Positions 38,459-49,373 of a stretch of DNA of 64,000 bases are shown here, piece by piece. A program made the translations under genes and the position numbers. The notes below the pieces were generated by a model, which saw only the letters and a list, made by a program, of their open reading frames with translations, did no database searches and was not told where the DNA came from. The DNA is from Homalodisca vitripennis (Eukaryota; Arthropoda; Insecta; Hemiptera; Cicadellidae), in assembly GCF_021130785.1 (NCBI RefSeq), contig NC_060214.1, forward strand, positions 107,358,001-107,422,000, read 5' to 3'. How positions within the stretch are numbered: the stretch's first letter is position 1; each line of letters begins with the position of its first letter.

Positions 38459-38869
38459 TGCATGGCCACATTGATTGCATGGGATCGAGTTCTGTACTGT
38501 ATATATTGCAAGGCAAGGGTACTGAACACGCTGATACACCCTGTAACTTGGGTACCGTACACACTGCACTGTTGTGAGGCTCTCGAATATAGGTGCTTCC
38601 TCTCTGTGCTGTGGTGGTGGTGGTGGTGGTGACACGGCGGGAACTCCAGTACTTGCATGGTTGTTGGCAGATGTAGAACGGACTCGTCACTCGCAAAGGG
38701 TTGGTGGTCGACCCCTCCCTGATCCCCAGAGGCCTAACAACGTGACTGTCAAGCCTACCTGAAATGTTTACTGTTTGGAGCTCATCATCGAATATTTCGT
38801 TTTTAATAACTCCAAAATTAAAATTTTGTAAATGAACGAACATCCCTTGTATCACATGTATTTTGCATG
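38459..38869 (+). promoter_or_regulatory. Cluster of four TGCATG motifs in intron
   Basis: TGCATG at 38459-38464, 38476-38481, 38654-38659 and 38864-38869. The hexamer should occur about once per 5-6 kb on one strand at this base composition. The cluster lies 0.3-0.7 kb downstream of the candidate 54-nt exon at 38.1 kb, an arrangement typical of Fox-enhanced exons. The target exon is uncertain. Confidence 0.5.
38611..38631. repeat. (GTG)n microsatellite
   Basis: About seven GTG triplets, inside the GC-rich intronic patch. They create overlapping His- or Gly-type open frames that are not genes. Confidence 0.9.
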
Positions 38870-40468
38870 GTGCACATGTGTTTACAACATTAATGTTTTC
38901 ACAACTACAACAAATACTTCTAAAGATGAGATAAACTTTAAAACGCTTATAATCTTAAACAATAGTTTGCCAAATACATCCCCAAAACAGATAACATGAT
39001 TTTTTATTAACATGTCCCCAGATATGTTTAATACAAAAATCAAATAACCAGATATTCAGATTTTCATGAACAAAAACTAAACATCTGCACAAAAATTACC
39101 AAAGAGCAATTCTCAGTAATTTCAAGACCTTACAGAATTGCTGTAAGTGACTTTTTTGTCCAGATTTGTTCTTTGATTGGTAAAATAATCTTTTATAATC
39201 CAGTGACAGTACCAATTTAAAAAAATATATAATTTAACATTTTTATTTTATTGTTAAAGCAAGAATTTTTACATCTGGGATAAAATTATATAACATTAAC
39301 ATCAATTATATTTGACAAAATTATTGTTAAAAATTGAATGTGATGCATTAATAATTCATGATTACTGTGCACCGGGATAAAATGTCATTGGTAATTTGTT
39401 TACCTTAAATAAATGCAATGTACTGTGTCTAGCTCAGTGTCAGTTAGTTCCAAATACGGTTTCAGGGAGCAGCAGTTGTTAGATGTGCTGGCCACTGAAG
39501 TATTGATTTTAGCGTCTTAACAAGCTGGTCGTGCCCAGAATTGTTTTCTCAATGAGTATTCATTTCCAAAGTGAATTTCATTAATCTTACAGTAGAGGCA
39601 AAAAGTGTAACTTTTTCAATAAAGGAATTCTACAGATTTAACTAACTCTACAAAGAGTTAACTGATATTGAATCAATAACGATGTATAGAAGAATATCAC
39701 AGTGTGTAATAAAAACACACATCATTTTGTTTGAAATAAGATAGAACATCGATTATCCTTAAAATTATTAAAACTGCCGGATGTTCCAAGGAACACAGAT
39801 TAGGTCAAAACAAGAAAGCTAGTTTAAAAAGAAAGATTTGTTTGATTGAAATTGAAATTTTTACAATTTTATTTATTTTTGTACAATTAATGATGTCACC
39901 AATCTGATTTTAAATATACAACACACAAAGTGTTTTGTCCCAGCACATTTCTGTCCACAAAATAAGGGATGATTCAGCATGGTACGTGGTGAGCATGCAC
40001 AGCTCATCGTCCTCACACTGTCTCAAGCCAGGCTTAAAACCTTGCACGTATAACAACTTAACCACTGATGTGTCCAAACAGCCTTATAATAAAATTATGT
40101 TCATAACCTCACGGGTGGTTATCAAATAAGTATTTGTGAAGGTGTAGTAAATACAATGCATTAGGAAAAAGAAAAATTGACATAAAGATTTACTGATTGA
40201 TTGAATTGATTAAAATATTTTACTGTTTTGTTTGTTGGTCGGATTTGAGTTTTGGCGGAAACTTCTAACTTCTGATAATTTTTTTAACTTTGTCCGGAAA
40301 TGCATGATTCATTTTCAACGAAAACTGTGCCTTTACTTTTCATTCATCGTTTACACATTCAAGAAATGATTATTTATGCTACAAAAAAAGGGATGTTGGC
40401 CACTCACCTTTAAAAAAATTGCTTTACGTTTGGCTATGCTGTCAAAAATTGTAATTATAATTGTAAAT

Positions 40469-40812
40469 AAGCCGGCTGTACTGGTGGCATCGGGATTTTA
40501 GTCCCATAAGAACAATGTTAAATTTTGAACACTTTAACACCTTTATTTTTAGTTAGGTATATAATTATGGGACATTTCTCATTTCAAAGGTATAATTAAA
40601 ATAAAACGCTTGTATTTGATCATTTGAATAAACATTAAAACATTATTCACTGTTAATAAAACAAAACTAAGAATTATTTGGATGCATATTAATAATTTCT
40701 TTGAAACACATCTTCCATAATGCATACTATGGACTAAAGTAAATATGTAAAAATGTTTGATGTTTAACATTGTTCTTATAGGGTAAAACTCAAAGATGTT
40801 TACAGCCGGCTT
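40469..40812. mobile_element. Short TIR element (MITE)
   Basis: The ends AAGCCGGCTGTA and TACAGCCGGCTT are perfect inverted repeats. The inverted similarity continues inward to about 60 bp (..cccataagaacaatgttaaa.. against ..taacattgttcttataggg..). There is no coding capacity in 344 bp. A sequence at 20630-20690 shares the subterminal phrase (tttagccccataacaacaat) and may be an old relative. Confidence 0.75.
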
Positions 40813-41508
40813 TTAAGAAGCACTGCAGATAAAATAGACACAATAAATATACATTGATATTTATCCACATCAATGGCTTTTCATGGTGTAAAAGTAATGT
40901 GTTCTTGACTACTCATTAGGACTCCATTTGACTCTTACTTTTACTTCTTTTTTTTTTTCGACAAATGTACTTTGATTAAAATTTTATTGGACCACCAAGA
41001 GACAATCTATCATGTGGCAATTATAATCATATTATTTCCTTTTCCCTACAGTGTCTCTTAATTATTGTACCTTAAGATGTATTCTTAATGTTAGGATATT
41101 TAAATTTGACAGTACTTCAGGATTCTCCCAAAATTGATTCACACTGGAAACAAAAACAAAAATATTAGCTATGAAATTTGAAAGATATTATATTTAAAAT
41201 AACAATCTATTTAGGATCTGAATATAAAAATCTCTGAAAAAACTGGCTTTCAATTACTTAAGAAAATTGTTGTTTAACTTGGCGTAGTATTGAAAACTTA
41301 TTTACAGTTTTGGGTTTTTAACAGGGTTACTCAAAGCATGTTTTTACAAAACATGAAATCCGTGGTACAAAACCACCAAAGACTAACGAAGTGGGACTGC
41401 TTATATGTTTGCAGTATTGATCGGATAGTTTTCTCACTGACTCCCTCGGCGATTTTAGTTCAAAACCCCCTTGAACTGACAACTCCCCTGTAAAATTGGG
41501 ATTGTAGG

Positions 41509-41625
41509 ACAACCGTGAGTGCTGGAACCGCGACGACAACACGGAGCACAGTAGTGACAACCGTGAGCGCCGGAACCGTAACGACAACACAGAGCACAGT
41601 AGTGACAACCGTGAGCGCTCATAAC
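41509..41625. repeat. 48-bp tandem repeat, about 2.4 copies
   Basis: gacaaccgtgag.g..ggaacc followed by g.aacgacaacac.gagcacagtagt is repeated at 41509, 41557 and partly at 41605. GC-rich relative to its surroundings. Confidence 0.85.
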
Positions 41626-44454
41626 ATGTTATAATCTGTTGTTTGACTGCATTTTGGACTAATGGTTAGAGGAGCTCTTAGACTTGTTGTGCTGTTGAAT
41701 AGTAACAGATAGCGACTTACTGCCTGGATGATGGATTGAATGCATATTCTGTGTCAATATCACTTTTTGTACTAAATTAATGTCTATTTTCCATGTCAAC
41801 ATTCTACGTTTGTGTTTGGTTATTTTATTAGATATGCATGCACAAACTGGAAATCATTATTAAAATGTTTCAGTTTTCTTCTTGTTGCTAAGTTCTATAC
41901 TTTTTTGTAACTGGAAAATTTTGAAAGAAATAAAATGGTTAACAATTATTTAAGATGTTATCAATATAATTCTACATTTCTTTGATCGTTAAAATTTAAC
42001 TTTTTTTTATTTAATCAATTTTTGCTATTCTTATTAGTAGTCTGTTAAGCAAAACTAATGGCAACAATAATAAATTTAATGTTAATAAATTAATTTAATA
42101 TTATTTGATTTTTTCAAATTTAAATATCAAATAGTTATTTTTTTACAGTTAAAAGTATTTTTACCTAAACAGCACCAGCCAACGAAGAGGCAGAGTTCTA
42201 TTTAGTTTTATTCTTAGATTTGGTTACAAGTCAAATGTGGTTGTAACTTTTCAACCTTGACTTTTTATTTCTAGAGGTCTTCCTGTTGCTTTGTTTTCTT
42301 GTCACTTAATATTAGGAATGCCGATGTTGACATTTTTTATTTATTTTTCTAACATCACAACTTGTTTTGGCTGCATAAATTCAGTTTTCAGATAGTCTTA
42401 GAAATTGAATTTGTTCTTGGTGGTGGAAGTAGGCCATGTAGAATCCTCTACTGTAACGTATCATTTGAGTTTTGATATATTATCACTAAAACCTGATTAA
42501 AACTAGCGTGCCGTGTAAGTTTGAAGATCGGAAAGTTGGTGAAACTGTTTGATACGATTCTCTAACATGTAACGCCCATGAATTACTTACACTAATATCT
42601 AATTTGAATAAAGAATGTAAAAGCTACCAGCATTCATCACTAGGTGAATTTATACAAATCAATTAAGGCAATGTTATGATAGATCAATTTAACGATCATT
42701 TTATCTCTTAAAAATGGTGATAAACATTCCAAAATTAGTAACAGTCATAAGAAAAACTGTAATTGTCTTGCGAGTGTTTTAGATTCAGATGTATCGGTCT
42801 TGACCTGCAGTCAATAAAAGTTGCAATTACTTACAACGCTGATGGATTTTGGTGTCTTTCACATTCCTTAGTCAAAAAGTTGGATTAAATCCATCCCATG
42901 TTTTGAATTGTGGAATCTGTCAATTAAACACATGGAAATGTGAACTATCCTTACCAAAGGATTTGTGCAAAATGTATGGTGTCACACCGAAAGGTTAAAT
43001 ATTGGGATCCAGCAGGAATGTTTCTTATTTTTTGAGTAATTCAATTAAGCAATATCATGTACTTGTAGACAAACTGTCAATCTTTCACTGTGTGCTATTT
43101 GGCCTATTGGCAGCACATTTACTTTGGAACTGTTGGACAAATTAAATGTTTTTGGACAAAAACCTCAGTTATTGTAAACCAGAAGAAAACTTTTTGTTCT
43201 CAGAGCTCCACTTCTAATAAGTCTGATTATATTTCAACATTTTAAAATTTCAAGTTATAATTTTTGGTTCTTGACTAGAAGTAAGTTTTTTGTTTGTTGG
43301 CAAACATTTTTAGCCACCATGCTAAACTACTGGTTTTTACATCCCAACTGGTTATTGTTAGTTTTTTTTACCAAATGAGTAGTTCACCTGTAGGTTATTG
43401 TTGTCAATTTTATCGTAAATAGGATTTCTAGCTGTGTTTTTTCTCTAAGTTTTCTTTTATATAGTTATTATGAATGAGTTATTTAGTAGTACGGCCATAA
43501 AATTTGTTTGTATTGCATCCAGCAACATTAATATAAATAAATACAGTTTGCTAACTTTATTTTAGTAATTGTTTATTTCAACACTGAGATTTTTCCTGCT
43601 TTTGTGAAATCAGCATAGTAAAGTAATGATTAAGGAATTGGTTTAAATTACAATCATTCAGTGTATACTGAGTAGAAATGCACACATGCAACATTGCTTA
43701 CTATACAAAGGGCTGTATTAAAAATAGCTAATGGTTATATTGCAGTTCATTATAGTTATTGTTTCAAATACCGTTTCATTTAAATAAAAAAAGATACTGC
43801 CTACTCTTTTTTTTCTATTTATTTTATTATTCTACAAGCAACCATAGTTACTGAATATTTTTTCTTTTGATTTAAAACTAGTATTTATAAAAATTAATTC
43901 AACAAAGTTTTTACTGTCTCTGCAAAATAGAGTGTATTTGCTGTTTTTCTTGGTGAAGAACACTCTATTTTGTTGGCTTATTTAATTTATTCCACTGTGT
44001 GAGCTAGTATACGTACGTTGACTAATTACGTATTGTTACGTTAATATATTGTATAATTACGTATTCAAATTACGTATAATTACATATGTTGAATAGCGAT
44101 TAATGTTAGTTAGTGTGAGTAGGTATTTTATTTTATTTCATAAAGATCACATCGTTAGATGTTGCAAAAAAAGTGTTGAAAAAATTTGTTTATCGAGTTG
44201 CTGAAACTGATAACAAACAGCGTTGAAATCAACAGAAGCTAAAAAGTCATAAATGTACTATTTATATTTAGTCTTGTAAGGTTGTAAGTGCCATGAAATC
44301 AAACTCAATGCATTCACAATTTAGGGTGAATTGAAAAATGATTTGAAACTTATCATGTATTATATGGTAATTGAGAGAGAAGTCAAGACAAATGGGCATC
44401 TCAGAACGCGGTTAGGGTAGATTTACGTAGCGTGTACATACGGAGTGTGGAGTG

Positions 44455-44460
44455 TGCATG
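44455..44460 (+). promoter_or_regulatory. TGCATG next to the RG/Ala exon acceptor
   Basis: The hexamer ends 10 bp before the first of two tandem acceptors (44470/44476). Fox protein bound just upstream of a 3' splice site generally represses the exon, so this exon may also be under autoregulation. The motif is seen; the function is inferred. Confidence 0.5.
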
Positions 44461-44476
44461 TTGTGTGCAGCCGCAG

Positions 44477-44616
44477 CGCTACGCGGAGTGGCGATCCAGC
44501 GAGGGCCGTGCGCGAGCCGGTGCAGCAGCCTTCCCCGCAGCAGCCGCCGCAGCTGCAGCATTCGCTAGACACCCGTCTCCGCTGACCGCCGCCACTGCGC
44601 TACATGGATATACACC
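44477..44616 (+). CDS. Rbfox1: Rbfox1 RG/Ala-rich exon, with one base too many
   Basis: Two acceptors lie 6 bp apart (tgtgtgcag before 44471, ccgcag before 44477). Entered in phase 1 from the VCVQWPE exon it reads ALRGVAIQRG, resembling vertebrate RGAHLRGRGR, but this frame then runs to TAG at 44566. The neighbouring frame from about 44505 reads GRARAGAAAFPAAAAAAAA, FARHPSPLTAATALHGYT, and exits in phase 2 (CC|gtgagt), as the YYDPF exon requires. Removing one C at 44506-44507 would make one continuous Fox-1-like frame. The extra base may be an assembly indel or a true mutation, or the second frame may be reached through another upstream exon entering in phase 0. TGCATG lies at 44455-44460, just before the acceptors. 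The exon is sure; its reading is not. Confidence 0.85.
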
Positions 44617-45372
44617 GTGAGTAACAGGCTTGCCACCAGACACATATGTTGTTCCACCCAGGCCTTTGGCATTCTTTCTTTTAGTTTCATTTTGGTATTA
44701 TTTATGATTTTTTTAGTCTATTTACACAACGAATTGTGTTTCGAAGTAAACAGATTTTGAACTCGTACAAAAAATTTTGTAAAAAAAAAATCAAAATAAT
44801 ATCCTCGACATTTTGTATTTATCAGTTAATATATCATCCTATAACAATAACAACTAAATAAAAAAAATTTAATGTTTTGTAATGCATTTCAAAATATTAA
44901 CAACAATCTAGCAATTTATGCTAGTTATACTAAAATTCCGTTGTTTTATATTTTTCGTAATATTACATATTTTGCATAGGCATACATGGTTTTTATATTT
45001 TGTATATATGTTTTTGGCCTGGGATTTAAACGAAAAATTGATACAAGTTTTTGTGCTTTGTAAATTTGATCTTATTTCCTTATGAGGGTTTTATATTTAT
45101 ATTTAGTCTGTGAGTAAATTTTGAAGTATTCAGTTTGAAATGTTCCATAAGTTTTCAAATGAGATTTTTTTAGTCATATATACTTTTGAAAATTTATGGA
45201 CATATAGAAGTAATTAATAAAGCAAGATAATTTGACATTGATTTAGTGTTCAGCACTTTTCCCTAATCGCTTTATTATTTTATTTTATTTAATTTTTGTT
45301 CTTTAAATATATAAAACATACTAAATATTCTATAGTTAAAAGCACAGTAATATATTTCCCAAATTATTCCAG

Positions 45373-45401
45373 TGTAGAAATATATGTTGGCTTGTTAGAA
45401 G
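45373..45401 (+). CDS. Weak candidate cassette exon, 29 nt
   Basis: Acceptor tcccaaattattccag and donor GAAG|gtaaga enclose 29 nt. Entered in phase 2 from the RG/Ala exon it reads (P)VEIYVGLLE and exits in phase 1, so it would shift the downstream frame. A TGCATG at 45415-45420, 14 bp past the exon, is where Fox proteins typically enhance inclusion. No homology is recognised and chance is a real possibility. Confidence 0.15.
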
Positions 45402-48400
45402 GTAAGATGGCTGCTGCATGTTCAGGCGTGTTGCTTGCTAGCATGTCTATGCCTGTTTGGGCCTGCGCTAACTTGCACATCCGTGCCATGAATGTCCTCT
45501 TATGTCTCAACAAATATTCCAAAATATTTTGTGCTGAATTTTGAATGGCTTTCAAAAGTGGACTTTTCTTTCAGTGGAAATTGTTGCATTTTGATAGAAT
45601 AAAAAATTATTGTGTTTCCTTTTTGTAATGGAAACCTGGCAAGTTAGAATTATCGTGTTTAAATAGCATTTTTGTTTTATTCATAAGTTGGAACTAGATT
45701 TGTTAATTAGTTTTAAGATATTTGGATTGTGTTTCTTGGATTTCTGAGGTGACTCTTGGAGTATGTTCTGGTTGGGTTAAAATGATTTTGTATCCTGCTG
45801 TTTATGCATTGCATTAATTTAATTGGAGTTGGCTTTAACAACACCAGCTGATTTCTACCGGGCAATGTTGCTGTAGTACCGTGGTTATAGGGTCTGGGGA
45901 GGTAGTTGAGGCAGTTCTGTTTGGAGTTGGGCTAGGTAAAAAACTTTGTCCAACTTTAGTGTGGACTTTTGGATCTCTAAAATAAGTAGTTAAGTTTAAG
46001 TTATGAAGACAATGTACAAAATTGTACAGGGCCAGAGATAGTGCAAACAAATTGCACTAAACCTAGTGAAATATTAATGTGTTTGGCTTAATCATAGGAT
46101 ACATCTGTTCTGAATCCTGAAACTCAAAAACTTGGTTTCTAAAACAATATAAATGTGGAAATAAATTCATGTTGTAGGCAAGCTGTAATGTGTCCAAATA
46201 GAAAATTTGTTTTATTTCGATACTGAAGTTATAAATATAAAAATATAAGTGAATTGGCTTTTTATGAAACATAAAGTTTGTTTAAATTTCAGACCTTTTT
46301 CAAAATTAAAACAGTCTATCGTGTCATTATAAATTATTAAGGTTGTTTGGTGAGGGATTTTGTCTGTTTTGTCTAATGCTAAATTACCAGTTATATGGGT
46401 ATAAATTGTTTTTTTTTTGTCCAAATAGGCTTTACCAATCAACATAATAATACATAATTTTGTTACTAGAACTAAATATTTTTAAAAATAGTAAAAAAAA
46501 TGAGGTACAGATAAATAACATGCATAGGTATCTAACAAACAATAGTCCTTAAAAATACACAGGCGTTGCTTTTGGAATATTTCAGGAGTGTATATTTTCC
46601 ACTTCTCGATATATCATTCCTGCTTTCTAGAAGCATCAATGTAGTAAGTAGTAATGTGACCAGTGGAGATATGAGGATTTGTGTTTGAGGGGAGAATGAA
46701 TCTGATTGAAAAACACTCCACACCGGGTAGTGTGAAATAAATCTAAATTTCTACTAATTAAATGGGCCTTTTTCAAAGTAACAATCTCGAATTGCTGAAT
46801 TTAAAGTAAGTTAGATTAATGTTATATAATTATTTTATTTATTTATAGGGCTTTTCTGGGAGGTGTTCTTTCCCCGTCACCTCCCTCCCCTATAGTTACA
46901 TCTTTGCTTATGACTCTATACCGAAGTCATAATGGTAATGTTAAGAGGAGGTTGCTGCTGGCCATTACTCATACAGTCAGATGAATAATTGGTTTGTCTT
47001 CTTTGATTTTACATTTTGGTATCTCAAATTAACCGAGACTTCTGATTTTGACATCTGTGACTAATAAACCGTTTTAGCAGAAGAGTTGTCAAAGTTTTGC
47101 TCTATTGTGAATGAACTGTGTATGCTTCATCTGTAAAGCAATAGAATTTAAAAGCAAGAACTTTTTGATCCAACAGGCATATTGTTATCTTGAAATTAAT
47201 TTTCTTGACTTTCGATGCTCTGCTGTCAATTCCCACGCGCAAAGGCTTCCTTGAAGTCAATTTTCATAAACTCTTTCAGATATTCTGTGACAGCAATGCT
47301 GGGAATTTAAAAAAGTCTGCCAGGTTATAACGTCGAGGATATATGAAGTAACCACCAAGATTGCAAGCCCTATTTGGATTCCAGCAGGCTGGACTGTTGT
47401 GCATGGTAGAGCTTCCAGCATGAGGTAACCTCTGGTTTACACCATCTTTGGTCATCTGGACGGGGATGGTGAATTTCGCTAGGAGGACCTGATCAGTTGT
47501 TTTCTGCGGTTTGTAGAACTGCTGAAATCTTAAACTGGTTGGCCTCACGGTACACTTCTGGGGTGCGCAAAAAGCCCTTGAGGCTTAAGAGCATGGCAAT
47601 AGGCTACCCCTTAGAAGAAGAAGAACCCATGTTAGCAGCAAATTCTTTGCTGATCATCTCAATCTTGTCAAAAAAAGACGATGAATACTGTTTTAAACCC
47701 TTGGAGCCGGATAAGTTCAAGGTATGCCCCTCCGAAATTTGGCCCTTAGTGTTGAGGTCTTACTGGAACGCCATGATTTTGCTGCCTGTAATTACATTTT
47801 CTAAAACCCTGGTTCGCTATCTAACTGCCCATAACATATATTCCTCGTGTTGATAAAATGTCAATAAGTATTATTTTGTGAAAGTCTTTTAAGTGTTGAG
47901 GTCTTCGGTGATTAATTAAACAAACAGTCAAAGTCCAAGAGATTTCTTACTTTGGAGACTTCACTGTTCTCTAATCCGTTTTTGGTCTCTGAACCACTAG
48001 AAATTTAAGCCTTGACAGGTGTTTTCTTTGTAAATATCATTAACCAAGACAAGGTTTGTTCAAATGAGAGCATAATTTAATTGCTTCAACGAATGCTCCA
48101 TTTTTATGTCTCTGATCATTAAAGACTATCAAAAACAGCCAGTGAGCAACGTTATCCTCTCCGCATCAGAACTTAAACATGACTGTTACTCAGTTTGTTG
48201 CTCACTTTAGATCTTCCCAACACAAATTGCACCATGCAGTTACACAGCTGGAGAGCGTTACACAGTATACAGTAGCGCCATATGGTGGTGACCAGTCTTG
48301 TTCATTTACAGACAACTCTTGTATTATGATTAACATTCTTAAAGTGACTTCTTTTTCAGTACCCAATCATTAATTATTGGTTTTGCAGCCATACATGTGG

Positions 48401-48404
48401 TGGT

Positions 48405-49373
48405 TTAACCCTCCTAGTGATGAATATGTTTATTATGAATGATAGGTGCATTTGGAGTGTTTCGCTGGGGGTTTCTTAAAAAATAATAAAAATTATTAAT
48501 TTTTTTGAAAATACAACATATTATATACCAAAATATTCATAAAAACATAAAGAACTATTTTAAAATAAATAAAACTACTTAAATTTGTACATATCCCTTA
48601 AATATTGCTCAAAAATAACAAAAAAAAGTTTTTTGAAAAAAAATTTTTTCCCATAAAAACCACATTGTATAAAACTTATTATACAAAGATTTGAAGATAG
48701 CCAATTTTTTCTAAATTTCATGAAGATAAATAATATATACAGTTTTTGCACAATATTTTACTTGAAAAAACTGTTATGTTGGAAATATATACAGTATGTA
48801 CATGGAAGAAACCCTTCCATTCACTCTTAGGCACTACTACTATCATGCTTTCTCTTCCTCCCTTGATACTTTGGTCTCCAAAAATGATCCAATTTATGGA
48901 AACACTCTATATGAACACCAGAATTGCATCCTGGACACTAGAATCGTGATCTTCCCCTTTTTTTGTGTGGCCACATACAATACATAGCCGCTTTTGCCTT
49001 CCTGGTAAGCGTTGGAGGGAATGGCCTGCACCAGGATTTGAATTATAATCATCGGGAAAATTGTCAGCACTGATATCACTGTCACTCACATCACTCATTT
49101 GTTCTTTTAAAACATTTATAATATCTTCTGGACGTAAATCATCCGCCATTTCGAACGTATTACGATCGGAATAAACGAAATAACACCGATAAAACACGCC
49201 GACACAACTCATAGGTTAGCGGCCGTTTCTGTACACAATGCACTAAATAACGAAGATAGCCGAGCAGCGATGACGAATTCGAAGGCATGTTTGAACGTCG
49301 ACGCATCGACCTCTATCATTCATATTAAACGAATGAACGTCGCTAGAGCGGCTTCTATCACTAAGAGGGTTAA
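48405..49373 (-). mobile_element. piggyBac derivative with TTAA target sites
   Basis: TTAA at 48405-48408 and 49370-49373 border terminal repeats CCCTCCTAGTGAT and ATCACTAAGAGGG (one mismatch). TTAA duplication with CCC-type ends is diagnostic of piggyBac. Read on the - strand, the interior carries an acidic N-terminal transposase piece joined directly to a Cys-containing C-terminal piece, so the catalytic core has been deleted. Confidence 0.85.
48907..49152 (-). pseudogene. piggyBac transposase remnant (N- and C-terminal ends fused)
   Basis: The minus-strand open frame from the Met at about 49152 reads MADDLRPEDIINVLKEQMSD, then a Ser/Asp-rich acidic stretch (VSDSDISADNF), then HSLQRLPGRQKRLCIVCGHT. 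The acidic start is typical of piggyBac transposase N-termini, and the RLPG..R..C..C part resembles the start of the C-terminal Cys-rich (zinc-binding) domain. The DDD catalytic domain is absent. The open frame extends upstream to 49212, but the internal Met fits better as start. Non-functional. Confidence 0.6.

Larger units (their letters stand above)
34295..44470 (+). other. Rbfox1 intron (10 kb)
   Basis: Contains a fold-back relative (34.65-35.02 kb), the GC-rich 38.1-38.75-kb patch with a candidate 54-nt exon, a MITE (40469-40812), a 48-bp tandem repeat (41509-41625) and numerous TGCATG motifs (36180, 36321, 37063, 37877, the 38-kb cluster, 40301, 41835, 44455). No independent gene is supported. 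Confidence 0.6.

Noticed and set aside
38227..38855. Several overlapping 80-150-codon open frames on both strands
   Set aside because: They arise from the GC-rich patch and the GTG repeat; none has a recognisable domain and they overlap in incompatible frames.
46848..46985. Open stretch after an acceptor-like tttatttatag (FLGGVLSPSPPSP..)
   Set aside because: No donor in a suitable place and no similarity to Fox-1; likely chance.
47276..47853. 90- and 118-codon frames on opposite strands in a GC-richer stretch
   Set aside because: They look like a decayed insertion or retrocopy, but no family could be recognised and stops break every frame.
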